Assembly (NCBI GenBank): GCA_037043455.1 | Contig: JAWPHD010001293.1 | Span: 272,844 to 336,843 of the forward strand | Reading direction: 5' to 3' | Length of the DNA: 64,000 nt | Source of the DNA: Cyrtodaria siliqua | Taxonomy: Eukaryota > Mollusca > Bivalvia > Adapedonta > Hiatellidae | Part shown: positions 36,601 through 46,739 of the stretch, piece by piece | How the letters are laid out: every line of letters starts with the position of its first letter | Position numbering within the stretch: the first letter of the stretch is position 1 | Notes under the pieces: model-generated | What the model was told of the DNA's origin: nothing | Seen by the model: only the letters and a program-made list of their open reading frames with translations | Databases searched by the model: none | Position numbers and translations under genes: made by a program

Positions 36601-36890
36601 CTCATTTTACGGAATGAGGATATATTGCCCTATATAGCATTTCTCAGAAAAGTATTTGACACATTCATGTTTAAAAAACGAATTTAGATAATAAATGTTA
36701 TACCTATTTATAGAAAATCCGTCTACATGACTCGAAATGTGAAACGCATATCTTCTCTCCGACCGTGGTTCCGGACATTGCAAAGACCGATGAAGCCAGG
36801 CGGCTGTCCGGAGATTTGCCGTATGACGTCAACGACGGCTTACCAGACGGCAGTGAATACATACCGCAGTGGAGAATAGAAGGAATCTAG
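32993..36890 (+). CDS. Phytanoyl-CoA dioxygenase (PhyH) family protein, three exons
   Basis: Joining 32993-33631, 34788-34925 and 36714-36890 gives 317 codons plus a TAG stop, all introns in phase 0 with GT/AG ends. PhyH proteins are Fe(II)/2-oxoglutarate oxygenases with a double-stranded beta-helix fold. The facial triad is visible: 'WMHTDQN' (H113, D115) and 'ELIHANARP' (H206), with R210 four residues on as a candidate 2-oxoglutarate contact. Exon 2 contributes 'GRWRFVTFVSMTPAIW', typical of the last strand. Exon 3 ends with 'IPQWRIEGI'. I chose the ATG at 32993, which directly follows a 'gtcttcag' acceptor, so a 5' UTR exon probably lies upstream. No signal peptide or membrane segment is seen. 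The substrate is unknown; related invertebrate proteins need not act on phytanoyl-CoA. Introns are rich in repeats but every coding exon is intact. Confidence 0.88.
33811..34506 (+). repeat. Tandem repeat, about 268-bp unit, in PhyH intron 1 (family R2)
   Basis: Units begin 'tttaaag[t/c]agaat' at 33814, 34087 and 34351, the last one partial. Each contains 'atgaac[a/g]ga' then AATAAA then 'ccgagtc', forming a small hairpin around a polyadenylation-like signal. This could in principle cause premature polyadenylation of the host transcript. Confidence 0.88.
34788..34925 (+). CDS. PhyH gene exon 2
   Basis: 138 nt, 46 codons, after 'aattatcag' and before 'gtactg'. Encodes the Arg/Trp-rich final core strand ('RWRFVTFVSMTP') and a helical 'KDLADHKKAYEEAKM' segment. 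Its last 30 bases resemble the units of the minisatellite that follows. Confidence 0.85.
34896..35205 (+). repeat. Minisatellite spanning the exon 2/intron 2 junction
   Basis: About eight imperfect units built on 'gtgacaactcattggtcgtc' plus a variable spacer ('acaagtttgcaac', 'gcactatgtatatac'). The first unit is the end of exon 2 itself ('atgaccactcattggtcatc') and the splice donor. Later units lie in the intron. Confidence 0.8.
35262..35425 (-). mobile_element. tRNA-derived SINE in PhyH intron 2
   Basis: On the minus strand: A-box-like 'tggtagagcgtcgg', B-box-like 'gagttcgatctt', then the central motif 'tccttgagcaagataatt'. It lies antisense to the host gene. A related copy lacking the A box is at 54245-54340. 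Confidence 0.75.
36055..36245 (+). repeat. Solo Penelope-like 3' tail in PhyH intron 2
   Basis: Contains 'ccctattgtcaacccttttg' and 'gtggttgactgtcgtccttg' as in the tail at 31740-31850. An inverted close relative is at 54885-55045, and these two are more alike than either is to the long copy. Confidence 0.75.
36714..36890 (+). CDS. PhyH gene exon 3 (terminal coding exon)
   Basis: 177 nt, 58 codons plus TAG at 36888-36890. Follows 'tatttatag'. Encodes a polar C-terminal segment with 'HDSKCETHIFSPTVVPDIAK' and 'LPDGSEYIPQWRIEGI'. The frame is phase 0 with exon 2. No close AATAAA follows; the nearest I see is near 37398. Confidence 0.8.
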   Translation, partial: KIRLHDSKCETHIFSPTVVPDIAKTDEARRLSGDLPYDVNDGLPDGSEYIPQWRIEGI

Positions 36891-38425
36891 AACATATCTA
36901 GAACATATGCGTACTAGGTAACTCTTAGCTTAAACCGGAACATCAAAACGGAGCAAAACGGAGTAAAACGTAGAACAATAACACAATGCACATTTACTAA
37001 TGTGTATATAAAATATAAGACAATAGTTAGTCTTAGAATAGGAATTATTTGAGGAAGCTGTAAAGTGTGTACTGTACGTTAATCAGATAACGTTTGATCC
37101 GACGTCATAAATATGACTGAATCTTTTTTAACCGATATAACAGTGTTTTTCACAGTTTGGATTAAACACACGGTACTTAATTGAAAGCAATTGTTTTAGT
37201 ATCAATCTTGCTTAAGATCTTGTGAAAGAAATCACTTGCAGGAAACTGAAGAAACAATATGCGTGCCAAAAGTAGGAGAAAATCAATTAATTATATGGAG
37301 CCAATGAACAAAAACTAAAAATTAATGTGTTTATAGAAAACGACAGTTCCAAACAGCAACTTACTTAAGAGCATTCCAAACTCTAAAATAAAAACGAAAT
37401 AAAGGGTAACAAATGCTAGAATATGAGGCGTACGAGCTAGACAGAAACACAACACATGCATATTACTGAAGCAATACAATCAGTAATAAAAACTCCGAAA
37501 ACTCTGAAATCATATCCACATTGAGCAACAGAAATAAAAGCGATCTTCACAATGAATGATCACGGTATAATGGCATAAGCCTTCGATAACAAACACAATA
37601 CAGTTCTTTCTGTAGCTATAGAAGTAATAGATATGATCAGAGAGATAACTATAATAACAGCAGAGAAATGGACAGATATAACTTATACTACGGTTGATGG
37701 AAATGTGTGTTTTGGAATGTGAAATATTGCAGTAAAGAGTAAAGTATGTATGAAAGAAGTATTTTAATAGTATAGTGCATACACTCACAAGAGTAAGACG
37801 TGTTTGGTATCGACGAAACAAATCTACTTTCTAAATATAATATTACAATTGATGGTGGTTATTCTTGGTTTGGAAACAACAGGGGGAAATGCTAAAAAAT
37901 GGTTTAGAATGAGTTGATTCTCTTGTTGAAAACGCGCTTAGGAAATCTAGTATTATTCAAGATGACGGTTATGAAAAGAGTTTATCGAAAAAGTGTTTAC
38001 AAAGATTGCCTCAAAACATGAACATATTTAACGCTGTATATGCTACAAGGATGGATGCGTAATTTAGGTAGTCAGAGTAAATAAGTTTTACGAAATGCTG
38101 CTAAGTCAGATACAGTTATATGGGGACCAAATAATATTTACATCTGCAGCGACTAAAATTCCCTCTCGGAACACAGACATTGCAGACAAGATACATATGC
38201 CGACATATTCACTTCTGTAGCAACAAAAGATGCAAGCACAGCCATAGTTGGATTCACGGCCCATCTACAAGCAGCATGTGGAATATTAAACAAGAGGACC
38301 AAAATGGCACTGAAAAGCTCACCTGATTGTCGTCGCAAAGATGAAAACTGTTATAAAAAAGCTTATAATTCATAACAATGAGATCACGCAGTCAATGGTG
38401 CAATATCACAAATTCCTGCACCCGC
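36891..38425. other. Spacer, includes possible PhyH 3' UTR
   Basis: 'aacggagcaaaacggagtaaaacg' type short repeats follow the stop. An AATAAA-containing 'gaaataaagggtaa' is near 37398. The rest, including about 37840-38340, has no recognisable protein on either strand. Confidence 0.5.
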
Positions 38426-38429
38426 GTTA

Positions 38430-38595
38430 AGGTGTATATGGTGGGGATCTCAATGGTTTCCACGTTATGACACAGGTACTATGACCCAAGGGTTATGTAC
38501 TATGCCCGAAGGGGTAGGGACGGACCCCGGGGCCAATGCTGTTGGGATGGTTGTATCCGTCTGTTCATGCCCAGTGAGTGTATATGTTATGCGCA
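38430..38595 (+). repeat. Dispersed repeat family R3, copy 1
   Basis: 'ggggatctcaatggtttcc', then 'gggttatgtac', 'gggacggaccccggggccaa', 'ggatggttgtatccgtctg' and 'gcccagtgagtgtatat'. The same order occurs at 40355-40475 (+), and inverted at 49025-49130, 49940-50065 and 50075-50190. Non-coding. Confidence 0.8.
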
Positions 38596-38607
38596 AAATG
38601 ATAATAT

Positions 38608-38705
38608 GGTCAATTCCAAAATTGCTCTGCGAAAAGTAAGAATTTTTAAAACGCGCGGCATTATCGGAATTCTCAAAATGCGCGGTTCAATTCCGGAATC
38701 TTCCG
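38608..38705 (+). repeat. Member of an inverted pair with 39890-39999
   Basis: 'ctctgcgaaaagtaagaatt' and 'ggttcaattccggaatc' reappear reverse-complemented at 39905-39999. The pair brackets about 1.2 kb of otherwise unremarkable sequence. Confidence 0.6.
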
Positions 38706-39440
38706 TGCGCACAGTAGTAATTAGAACACAGTAGGGATGTTTTGGTTCTAGTGGTTAATTGTAATACTGACGGCAAAGGCCTTCGTTAATAATGCTGAAA
38801 GAACTTGTAGCTCAAAATTTTGCTTTATATTATATAATATAAAAGCAATAACGTATGTTTAAATTGAAAGTAGACGCTTGATGCAACGTGTGTTTATCTC
38901 CTCATTGTCTATAAAATGTATGTTAATATCCACTGTTTATTAAGTATCATTCAAATATTCAATTGTCATTAATAGAAATACCATAAACTGGTAATTTGTT
39001 CTCAAACGGTATGTGTAAATGATTGTGTTTAGTACAGATAGCAGATGACAGATGTTCTGAGCAATAAAACAGTTTGACATTTAATATATTTGTATACCTT
39101 ATCAGTTTAATACTTTAATAAATATGATTAAAACATGCAAATGCAATTAGTAGTAGTAGTTGTAGCTTTACATGTAACACCTGAGGCATTTATTGAGCAA
39201 ATGACGTGTTTGTTATTTGACAGATGTTCAATATTTGACTTCTTCTGTATATGCAAGGATATACGAAGGTTTATGGCACCAAACCAGGGTCTCATGTTTG
39301 TATATAGAGATCATAGTGAAATCTCTAAAATATATACGGAATGACCAATTTGACCTGTTATTACAAATATTATTGTCTGTGTCGCGTTTTGCTTTTTATT
39401 TTTAGCCGGATTGCGTAGTAAATCCAGGCTTATGGTTTGG
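38706..39440. other. Spacer, no gene seen
   Basis: AT-rich, with short frames only and no recognised motif. Confidence 0.45.
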
Positions 39441-39625
39441 CGATTTCCGTCTATCTTCTGTCCGTCCGTCCGTATGTCCATCTACGCATTTTGACGTTTT
39501 GGTAAACGTTTTTGGTTAAAGTTTTTGTTTTTCTTCATTTCTCAAAAACGAATTGACGGAAAGCTTTGAAACTTCAGTTCATTTCAGTTAAAATGGTGAA
39601 TTGCACCACTGTGCTTCACTTGTTT
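39441..39625 (+). repeat. Dispersed repeat with GTCCGTCC core
   Basis: 'gcttatggtttggcgatttc', 'ctgtccgtccgtccgtatgt', then a segment around 'ctcaaaaacgaattgacgga' that is common as a non-coding element in invertebrate genomes. Confidence 0.5.
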
Positions 39626-39999
39626 ATATTTTCCTATCCAGAAGGTATCTCCTTATTTCAGTAATATAAATCCGCGCTTTATTGTTTGAGGGCTTCAACT
39701 TGTTTTTCAATAAGTAAGTTCATGTTAATTATTTACCAAACCAAACTATGATTTTTTTATGCATTTTATCTTCTATAACAGACGGATGAAATAATTAAGC
39801 ATATGTAAATAGAAATAAATAGGTTTCAAAACATTATATTCCTTTTTAAATCCCAACACAAATTCGTACTTTGCGCAAAACATTCTCAAATTGCGCCGAC
39901 ACTTGGTTAATTTATATCGATTAACCCCTTGTTCAATTCCGGAATCGTCGGGCATTTTAAGAATTCTTACTTTGCGCAGAGCAGTTTCGGAATCGTCCA

Positions 40000-40306
40000 C
40001 AGGGGCGTAGCCAGGCATACTCCTGTACGCCCGGGCGTATTCTAGAAAATCGAATGTGAAAAAATAAAAGTGCTTATTTTTTAAAATCAGCAATAAAAAT
40101 TGAAGTGGGGTAGGGGGTGAGGCACTATTTTTGAAAAATACACTTAAATGAATGGAGGCGAGAGCCTCCAAAATCTCGCTCAAATGAAGCCACAAACCTC
40201 CGAAATTGCACTCAAATTCAAAATTTTCCCACCATCAGGAGTGGGACATCCCCTCACGCACCCACCCCCGGGGCGTATTCTCCAAAAGGCTCTGGCTACG
40301 CCCCTG
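40000..40306. mobile_element. hAT-like MITE, 307 bp, flanked by GTCCA
   Basis: Terminal inverted repeat 'caggggcgtagccag' at both ends, with subterminal 'acgcccgggcgtattct' at the left and its near inverse at the right. GTCCA immediately precedes and follows. The terminal sequence resembles hAT-type ends, but a 5-bp duplication is shorter than the usual 8 bp, so the superfamily is uncertain. Confidence 0.85.
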
Positions 40307-40354
40307 GTCCATATTCTCACATTGCGTATATTAACATACATATGGTTATATGTT

Positions 40355-40475
40355 GGGGAGCTCAACGGTTTCCAAGTAAAGACCAATTTGCTACATGTCC
40401 CTAGTGGGGACGGACCCTGGGCCGATACTGGTTGGATGGATGTATCCATCTGTTTATGCTCAGTAAGTGTATAAC
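40355..40475 (+). repeat. Dispersed repeat family R3, copy 2
   Basis: 'ggggagctcaacggtttcc', 'ggggacggaccctgggccga', 'ggatggatgtatcc' and 'gctcagtaagtgtata', collinear with 38430-38595. Confidence 0.8.
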
Positions 40476-41045
40476 TGTGGTTTCAGAGAAGAAAGTTAAC
40501 TCTTTTAAGATTTTCCCTATACACGTTTGTGTAAAACACGTGAACTCTGCGGTGGTGCCAAATTTGACCCCATGGTCACGATTTGAACAAACTTGATAGA
40601 GGATCATAAGCTTATGGTACATGCACAATATTAGACCTCTAGCTGTACCTCTCATACTACATGCAATATATGAGAGCTCTATAACTTTTGTCCTCTAAGG
40701 AGAAGATCTTTTCATTTTGTAACTGTATAAATCTATGTAAAACAAGTGATCGCTGGGGCGTGGTCAAATTTAACGTCAGGGTCGCCGTTTAAAACTTGGT
40801 AGAGGACTTATGGTGAATGCGTAATATTAAACCTCTAGCTCATGTAGTTTCAGAGAAGAAGATTTGTTTAAGATTTTCCTATACAACATTATGTAAAACT
40901 GATACTCCTGGGCCGAATTTCACACCAGGGTCAACATTTGAACAAACTTGGTAGTGAACCATAAGCTGATACTATAGGTTAAATATGAAAACTCTGTGTT
41001 TTGAGTTTTTAGAGAAGAACATTTTTCAAGGTTTTCCCTATGTCA
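40476..41045 (+). repeat. Diverged tandem repeat, about 180-bp unit, three copies
   Basis: Recurring landmarks: 'agagaagaagat', 'tttccctatac', 'tatgtaaaac', 'tttgaacaaacttg' and 'acctctagct'. Only shadow frames cross it. Confidence 0.75.
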
Positions 41046-41395
41046 ACAATACATATAACCAAGTATCAAAGACATAAAGTGAGACAATCACATAAAGTTA
41101 ACTGAGGTTAAGTTACCTAACCAAGGTTAAGTTTGGGGACAATATGCAAAATATTACCTTGACCTTGGTAATTTGTGTCGTTCAGTGATGTCCACCAATG
41201 CCAACAATAAATATGACCAAGTATCAAAAAAAAATGAGGCAATCACATGTATACAGTTAACTGAGGTTAAGTTACCTAATCAAGGTTAAGTTACCTAACC
41301 AAGGCTAAGGTTTGGGAAAATAACGCAAAATATGACCTAGACCTTGGTAATTTTGGCGTGATGATGTACCCAACAAAGCATTTGACAAAGTTTCA
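41046..41395 (+). repeat. Tandem duplication, about 175-bp unit
   Basis: Two copies of 'aagtatcaaa...gaggcaatcaca', 'gttaactgaggttaagttac' and 'accttggtaatt'. A nested 'gttaagttacctaaccaag' duplication sits inside the second. Confidence 0.8.
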
Positions 41396-42410
41396 TAACA
41401 AATCGAGTGACTGCTATGTCTCGCTACCCACTATCGTGGGCGAGACAAAAACGGTTATGGTCATTCAATTTATTACATCTTCCGTAAAACAAAGATATAT
41501 GTCAACGTGTACATGTCAACAACTACCTGCATATATGGTCATGCCGTTTTAATCTATATCCATAAATCCTTTTGTTATTACACCTTAATTATCATTAACA
41601 AAGAATATTGTTTTCATTATCTAAACATACATAAGACAACAGAAGCATATATGCAGCGACCAAGTCGTTATCTGAGGATGTCTTAACACTATATATTACA
41701 TTAAAACGACATATATTATAGAATGATCACATGATTGACATAAATTAACACGACTTTCTCTTCATTTTATTGTGACTTATCGTGATAATTTCTCAATTAC
41801 GCCGACATAATTCCATCATTAAAACGATTGAAGCATGATAAATTAACGCGACAATTAGTAAAAAGTCGCGATAATGCTTCAAAGTGCCAGTCATATAAAC
41901 GGTTACGATATCTAAAAATAGAATTGTGGTTATAGTTTACCACCACTAATTACATGTAAGCCTCCGAGGTGTAGTCGAACGTAGTTCCTATAATAAAAAG
42001 TAATCCTCCTTTTTTTATGGAAACGGCATTATAAGTAGGGGAAAACTGCCCATTCCTATTCGATTGTGTGATTGTATGTATACGAGAGTATTAATCAGTT
42101 TTACTGGATCACTGATGAACATTTTCGAAATTTAGACTCTATGCTTACACTTTGTGAGCAATGAAAACAGTCAATCAATGAAAACAGTTGTACCCTTGAC
42201 CTGTTTAGTAAACAAACAAAAACTTTCTTACATGCCTTGTTAGCCACATTTTCTGGTGATTTTTTAAGTTGAAAATTAGTTTTCTATATGAACATTACAC
42301 TGCTGCATTATCCATACTTGAGTTGAATTTGCAGCAAATCATTAATATGTGACACTTTAACATTGGTGTCTATGGGGAAAATAATTAGTGGTTTCATACC
42401 TATATACCAC
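41396..42410. other. Spacer, no gene seen
   Basis: No gene. 'gtgtagtcgaacgtagttcc' at about 41971 is echoed by 'gtgcagtcgaaagtagttc' at about 45571, on the other side of the 265-bp-repeat block, suggesting related flanks. Confidence 0.45.
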
Positions 42411-42414
42411 TAAA

Positions 42415-42590
42415 TCAGCCGGCAATCGTGAACGCTCGGCCAATCCCGTCATTATTCGAGATCCCGCCTCGTGTGTATCACGGCGCTTCGGTATGTTCAA
42501 AATCTTGACATTCTGTTCGCCGGAAGGCAACGGCACAGAAAATAGTGCACTGTTGCTATGTAAACAATATGGCCGCTAGCAACACGTGTT
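42415..42590. promoter_or_regulatory. Possible CpG-rich promoter-like segment
   Basis: GC- and CpG-richer than its surroundings, with a CCAAT motif ('ggccaatccc' near 42438), an ETS-like 'ccggaag' near 42520 and a YY1-like 'caatatggccgc' near 42565. I cannot link it to an exon: the ATG within the YY1-like motif closes after seven codons. It may serve the element to its right or an unseen gene. Confidence 0.3.
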
Positions 42591-42979
42591 GAGGTCGGAA
42601 TCTACAGTTTTCTTTGAAATTCAGACTAGTTTCAGACATGTACACTAATTACGCTAAATAACTTGAATTCTATTTTTCAAAAATAACAAACATGCATTGT
42701 TCCTGAAAGATTATAAAATTTCCTCTCAAAATATAGCAAATACATGCTAGAAAGCATCAAAATCGGTTTCTCTACCTACAAATACAACTTCATTTACCCC
42801 ACCCACTCAGCACTGAAAAAAGTGAAAACATGACATTAATAGACAAACGACAGCATATACCTGTCCCTTATTTGAGATATAGCACATCCATAATTGAATG
42901 ACAAACACTCCAAATTGTCATAAAAATGCTATTTCTACATACCTTAACCGGCTTTTTTTTCCGTAATCTGATGTCGACT

Positions 42980-43244
42980 CAAGAATTGCAGGAAGTGGTA
43001 AAAAAAAGCTATCATTTACAACATAGCCACCAGTTACGATTTTCTGTTTACAGGCTACATATGGGTCATAGTACAAAAAGTTTATTTATATCAAAATTAA
43101 CTATTATGTCATACTAAGTCAAAAACACCGCATTTGTGGATTTCTTTTTTATTGTCTAGCCTGTACATGGCTTTTAATCTCATAGATTTCTATTTTATAA
43201 GAAATTACCCATGGACATTCATTCGAAACTAAGGAGTCTCCCCT
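42980..43244 (+). repeat. 265-bp perfect direct repeat, left copy
   Basis: Identical base for base, as far as I can read, to 45069-45333. Starts 'caagaattgcagg' and ends 'aaggagtctcccct'. Does not start TG or end CA, so it is not a standard LTR. The left copy is followed by TTAA and GGGC (palindromic 'cccttaaggg'). Confidence 0.92.
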
Positions 43245-43660
43245 TAAGGGCAAAAATATTTTTTCAAAGTTTTATTTGTTACTTTTAAATCACTTATTCC
43301 AGATATTTCGAGCATTTTGATACGTCAGCTGTGCCAATCCGATGGAATTTAGGCATTTCAGAGCTTCTTAAACTTGGCACTGGAAAGTTACATATTTATC
43401 AGTATTTTTTGTTCTTTTTTCCTCTTCTTAGAATCAAAATTAAGTTGGTATATGTGTTATTAATGTACTTTTGAGTACTTTACCTACATAGTATTCAGGG
43501 TACAGAAAAATCATTTATTCCTGAACTCAAAATATACAGAACCTGCTTCAGAACTTATCTAGAGTAGTCTCCCTTAGCCTACATAGCAACAATGTCATGA
43601 TGCATAGCAACAACTTCACCCTTGCCTAGCAACGCCAGTATAGCATGTGACATAGTGCAG
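43245..43660 (+). other. Non-coding leader of the 2.1-kb block
   Basis: No protein-like frame. 'gtagtctcccttag' at about 43571 echoes the end of the 265-bp repeat. Three 'tagcaac' motifs (43589-43635), which resemble RFX half-sites, precede the transposase-like frame. The segment ends in an acceptor-like 'agtgcag'. Confidence 0.4.
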
Positions 43661-44354
43661 ATTTGTTGTCAAACATTGAGGCAATCTATACCAGACATGA
43701 CAAAGTCGACAAGGTCATATTTTCCCAAAAACTTGCATCATGCGTTCGGGCGCGCGTAAGGCTTGAACTGACGCATATAAAAAAAAATAGTGTATCCGAG
43801 AAGCAGTTGGTCGAAAAGGGCAAGGCAGCAATAAACAATATACTGCCCTGCTTTAGCAACATTCATGCCCAGTGCAGAATATATTCAACAGTGTGTTATG
43901 CCCATCTTGCCACCAACTTTTTGCCATATGGCAAACACATAAATATTTCAAAGGAAGACCATAAAAACATCAAACGGGTACTTGATACAGTATTTTCAGG
44001 AGAAATGTTGGGTCGCATTTCCAAACTCTACACAACAAACAAGTGTGAACATTTAAACAGTCGAATGTTTACGTATGCACCAAAAAACATGGAACAGGCA
44101 AGTCTGCCCAATTGTTAGCTAAAAAGGCTGGATTGAAATATGCGATGGCAGACCCTTTCACAATGCACATGGCTCAACGCGATCGGTTGAGTAAGTATCG
44201 CACACAGCTGTCGGAAACAGTCCAATACAAGCACAACCGTTATATATCCCGCAAACGACGAAGTAACAGGAAACTTTTAAACACTTATTTTTATGAAACT
44301 GTAACATCTAACAATCATGAACATAACTATGGAATAAATCCAAATATGTAAAAT
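43661..44354 (+). pseudogene. Transposase-like C-terminal region, frameshifted
   Basis: After 'gtgcag' an open frame runs to 44116 with 'DKVDKVIFSQKLASCVRARV', 'CRIYSTVCYAHLATNFLPYG' and 'TTNKCEHLNSRMFTYAPKNM'. A frameshift near 44085 moves it into a second frame: 'HGTGKSAQLLAKKAGLKYAM', 'TVQYKHNRYISRKRRSNRKL', with a stop at 44349-44351. The TNKCE...N...PKN block followed by a basic tail resembles uncharacterised metazoan proteins with a Mutator-like transposase domain; this assignment rests on recall of the family and is tentative. The N-terminal half and the catalytic acidic residues are absent, so this copy cannot be autonomous. It converges on the endonuclease ORF with a gap of about 50 bp. 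Confidence 0.55.
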
Positions 44355-44401
44355 TTAAACATGCCTTTGTTTTAACATATCAACATAATAATTACCCATT
44401 C

Positions 44402-44785
44402 TCATAGAAGGCACGGGCTATAGCCACGGTGACCATTACAAATGCCTTCATTTCTACAAACTGACCGCTGATTATTTACTAAACAAGTTTCCAAACTTAA
44501 ATGCTTAAAATTAATGCAAAGTTTTTGGTGACACCTATGTGACACATGCAGATGGCTGGGTAACTGTTCACATTCTGATGATATGTAGAACATCAGCCTA
44601 TGAACAGTTTCCCATTTTCGGTGACCACGAAAAGTAACGCGGATAACACCATAGCCATCTTTGTTTTTGCAGCCACCCCAAATATGACATGAATCGGTGA
44701 TTACAAAGTTTTTTAATTTAAACTCGAAATTGAATATTTCCATTTCAGTTAAAATTGTAGAGAAAATAATAGACATAACGGTCAC
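44402..44785 (-). CDS. His-Cys box (His-Me finger) homing-endonuclease-like protein
   Basis: An intact 127-codon frame; a second in-frame ATG would give 113 codons. The fold is the zinc-bound beta-beta-alpha nuclease of the I-PpoI type. From H83 in 'HVSHRCHQKLCINFKHLSLE' the ligands fall at the I-PpoI spacing: H83 (general base), C85, C90 and H95 (zinc 1, with C33), N104 (metal ligand). C110, C116, H119 and C125 form a second zinc site. R49 lies at the position of the I-PpoI catalytic Arg. Such enzymes cut double-stranded DNA at long sites. The gene is minus strand, tail to tail with the transposase-like frame, and both lie between 265-bp direct repeats. No intron is needed. It may be expressed by the element or be a captured domain; its target is unknown. 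Confidence 0.78.
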   Translation of the reverse strand: MTVMSIIFSTILTEMEIFNFEFKLKNFVITDSCHIWGGCKNKDGYGVIRVTFRGHRKWETVHRLMFYISSECEQLPSHLHVSHRCHQKLCINFKHLSLETCLVNNQRSVCRNEGICNGHRGYSPCLL

Positions 44786-45068
44786 TGCAGCTATGGTTAT
44801 GCAGACTGCAAATTAAAAATAAAGTAAAAAATGAAATGGTATGCACAAAAACATCCAGATAGTTTTAGTGCAGTATGAACTGAAAAGTAGGTAGCATACA
44901 AGGTAGCATTCAAGTCTGATTTTGCATGTCTGATCAGAGTTGGTCATAGCAGAGTGCAATTTATTGTTGGGTCTGATAGTTCAAGGTATCTTATATGGAA
45001 ACCTATTCTCCTACATTAATGCCTACTTAAATGAACAGTTATATACAATTTACAGGTTCCAATTATAG
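44786..45068 (-). other. Upstream region of the endonuclease-like ORF
   Basis: No further exon recognised. On the minus strand 'gcataaccatagctgcag' lies just upstream of the first ATG, so an acceptor at 'ctgcag' and an upstream non-coding exon are possible. Confidence 0.35.
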
Positions 45069-45333
45069 CAAGAATTGCAGGAAGTGGTAAAAAAAAGCTA
45101 TCATTTACAACATAGCCACCAGTTACGATTTTCTGTTTACAGGCTACATATGGGTCATAGTACAAAAAGTTTATTTATATCAAAATTAACTATTATGTCA
45201 TACTAAGTCAAAAACACCGCATTTGTGGATTTCTTTTTTATTGTCTAGCCTGTACATGGCTTTTAATCTCATAGATTTCTATTTTATAAGAAATTACCCA
45301 TGGACATTCATTCGAAACTAAGGAGTCTCCCCT
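45069..45333 (+). repeat. 265-bp perfect direct repeat, right copy
   Basis: Identical to 42980-43244. Starts after 'ccaattatag'. Followed by 'gatgtataat' rather than TTAA. Start-to-start distance to the left copy is 2089 bp. Confidence 0.92.
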
Positions 45334-46735
45334 GATGTATAATTTGCGTTGAGTGTTTGTTTTTTTACAATTGCAGATGAAGGTTTTATCACTGCTTTCA
45401 TGTAAATAAACTAATAATGGAGCAATCGGCTTAATAACATTGCAACATTTGGATGATAACTCTAAGGCACGATGACGTAACTAATATGGAAACCTGCGTA
45501 ATGCATTTGAGTAATGCTGCGAAGCATTGTAGGAGATGTTGCGAATGAATCAGCCGGATGTACGCGCCTCGTGCAGTCGAAAGTAGTTCTATATTAAAAA
45601 GTGCTAATATTTTTACTTTAAAATCGTTTTAGTGCATTTTCCTGTTGTTTGTTTTGGCTATAACTGTATTCTGGACATGTTGTTGATATTTGAAAATGCA
45701 GCTCATCATATTTTGACATTTTGTTTTTTATATAACTTTCAGAAGTGAAAGTAGACAGGGTGTGAAATTGCAAGGGGTAAAAATAACGTTGACTTGACCC
45801 GGTGTTAGTATACAGCTGACGTCATGTTTCTTAGAAGATAATAAACCCCCAATGTTTTTGTTGATGTTTAATTGCAGACATGTTTATTTGCATGATAGTT
45901 TATCATAATTTTAATCAGGTTTGAGTTTTTAACAAGTTGTCAAATGCTCACTTAACTATGGAAGGGGCATGGAGACTGATTTACGCTAATATTATAATAT
46001 CATTCTTACACGAAATACGGGTGTTTGAAATGAAGCAATAAAACATACATTTGATAATTTATATCCGTCTTTATTACTGTAATATGATATAAATATTTGT
46101 GAATCTGAACCGGGAATTGCCGAAACCAGTCAAAGTATTGAGAAAAAACACCGATATTCAACATTTAATTAACTACTTTTTTCCAACAGTCTTTTAGTGA
46201 TTATGAAATAATGAATACATGTGTTGCAGCAGCTTTTGTATGTGGAAGTATTAATTTAAGCTAAGGTAAATCAAATCGACAAATCTACATAAAGATTCGA
46301 TTATTATATTTCAATTTATAACAAATATACTGCTAAATACACAGAAAGACATAAAACAGTTAACATAAAATATTTCATCGTTTAAAAAACACAACCATTA
46401 AATAATGATGGAATAGAAATTAGCACAAACGTACGAACAAAGGTGTCACCCCTATCTCGGAAGTGGACCATTCTTTGGCGGGAAAACTTACACAATGAAA
46501 ACAAGTGCCTATCTGTGTAGAAGAACATGCGTCAGTTGGTATATACTCATAACTATGATCAGATTGGTACCCACGCCTGCAATAGCGCAAACTACACTTT
46601 TGAGCAGGCAACTAATTATTACTGTGTTGGTCCGCTCTGGTGAAACGTTCAAGTTTTGATCAGGGAACCGGTTACTTCCTCTGATAAACCGAAATGAATA
46701 TATAAGGCTAGAACCCGAAGGCGAAAGCCAAAAAT
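45334..46735. other. Spacer, no gene recognised
   Basis: AT-rich with no supportable frame. The minus-strand frames at 46420-46748 lack recognisable motifs. Confidence 0.45.
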
Positions 46736-46739
46736 AGAC

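Noticed and set aside
42980..45333. LTR retrotransposon with 265-bp LTRs
   Set aside because: The repeats lack TG..CA ends, no primer site, polypurine tract, gag or pol is present, and the genes between are transposase-like and a nuclease.
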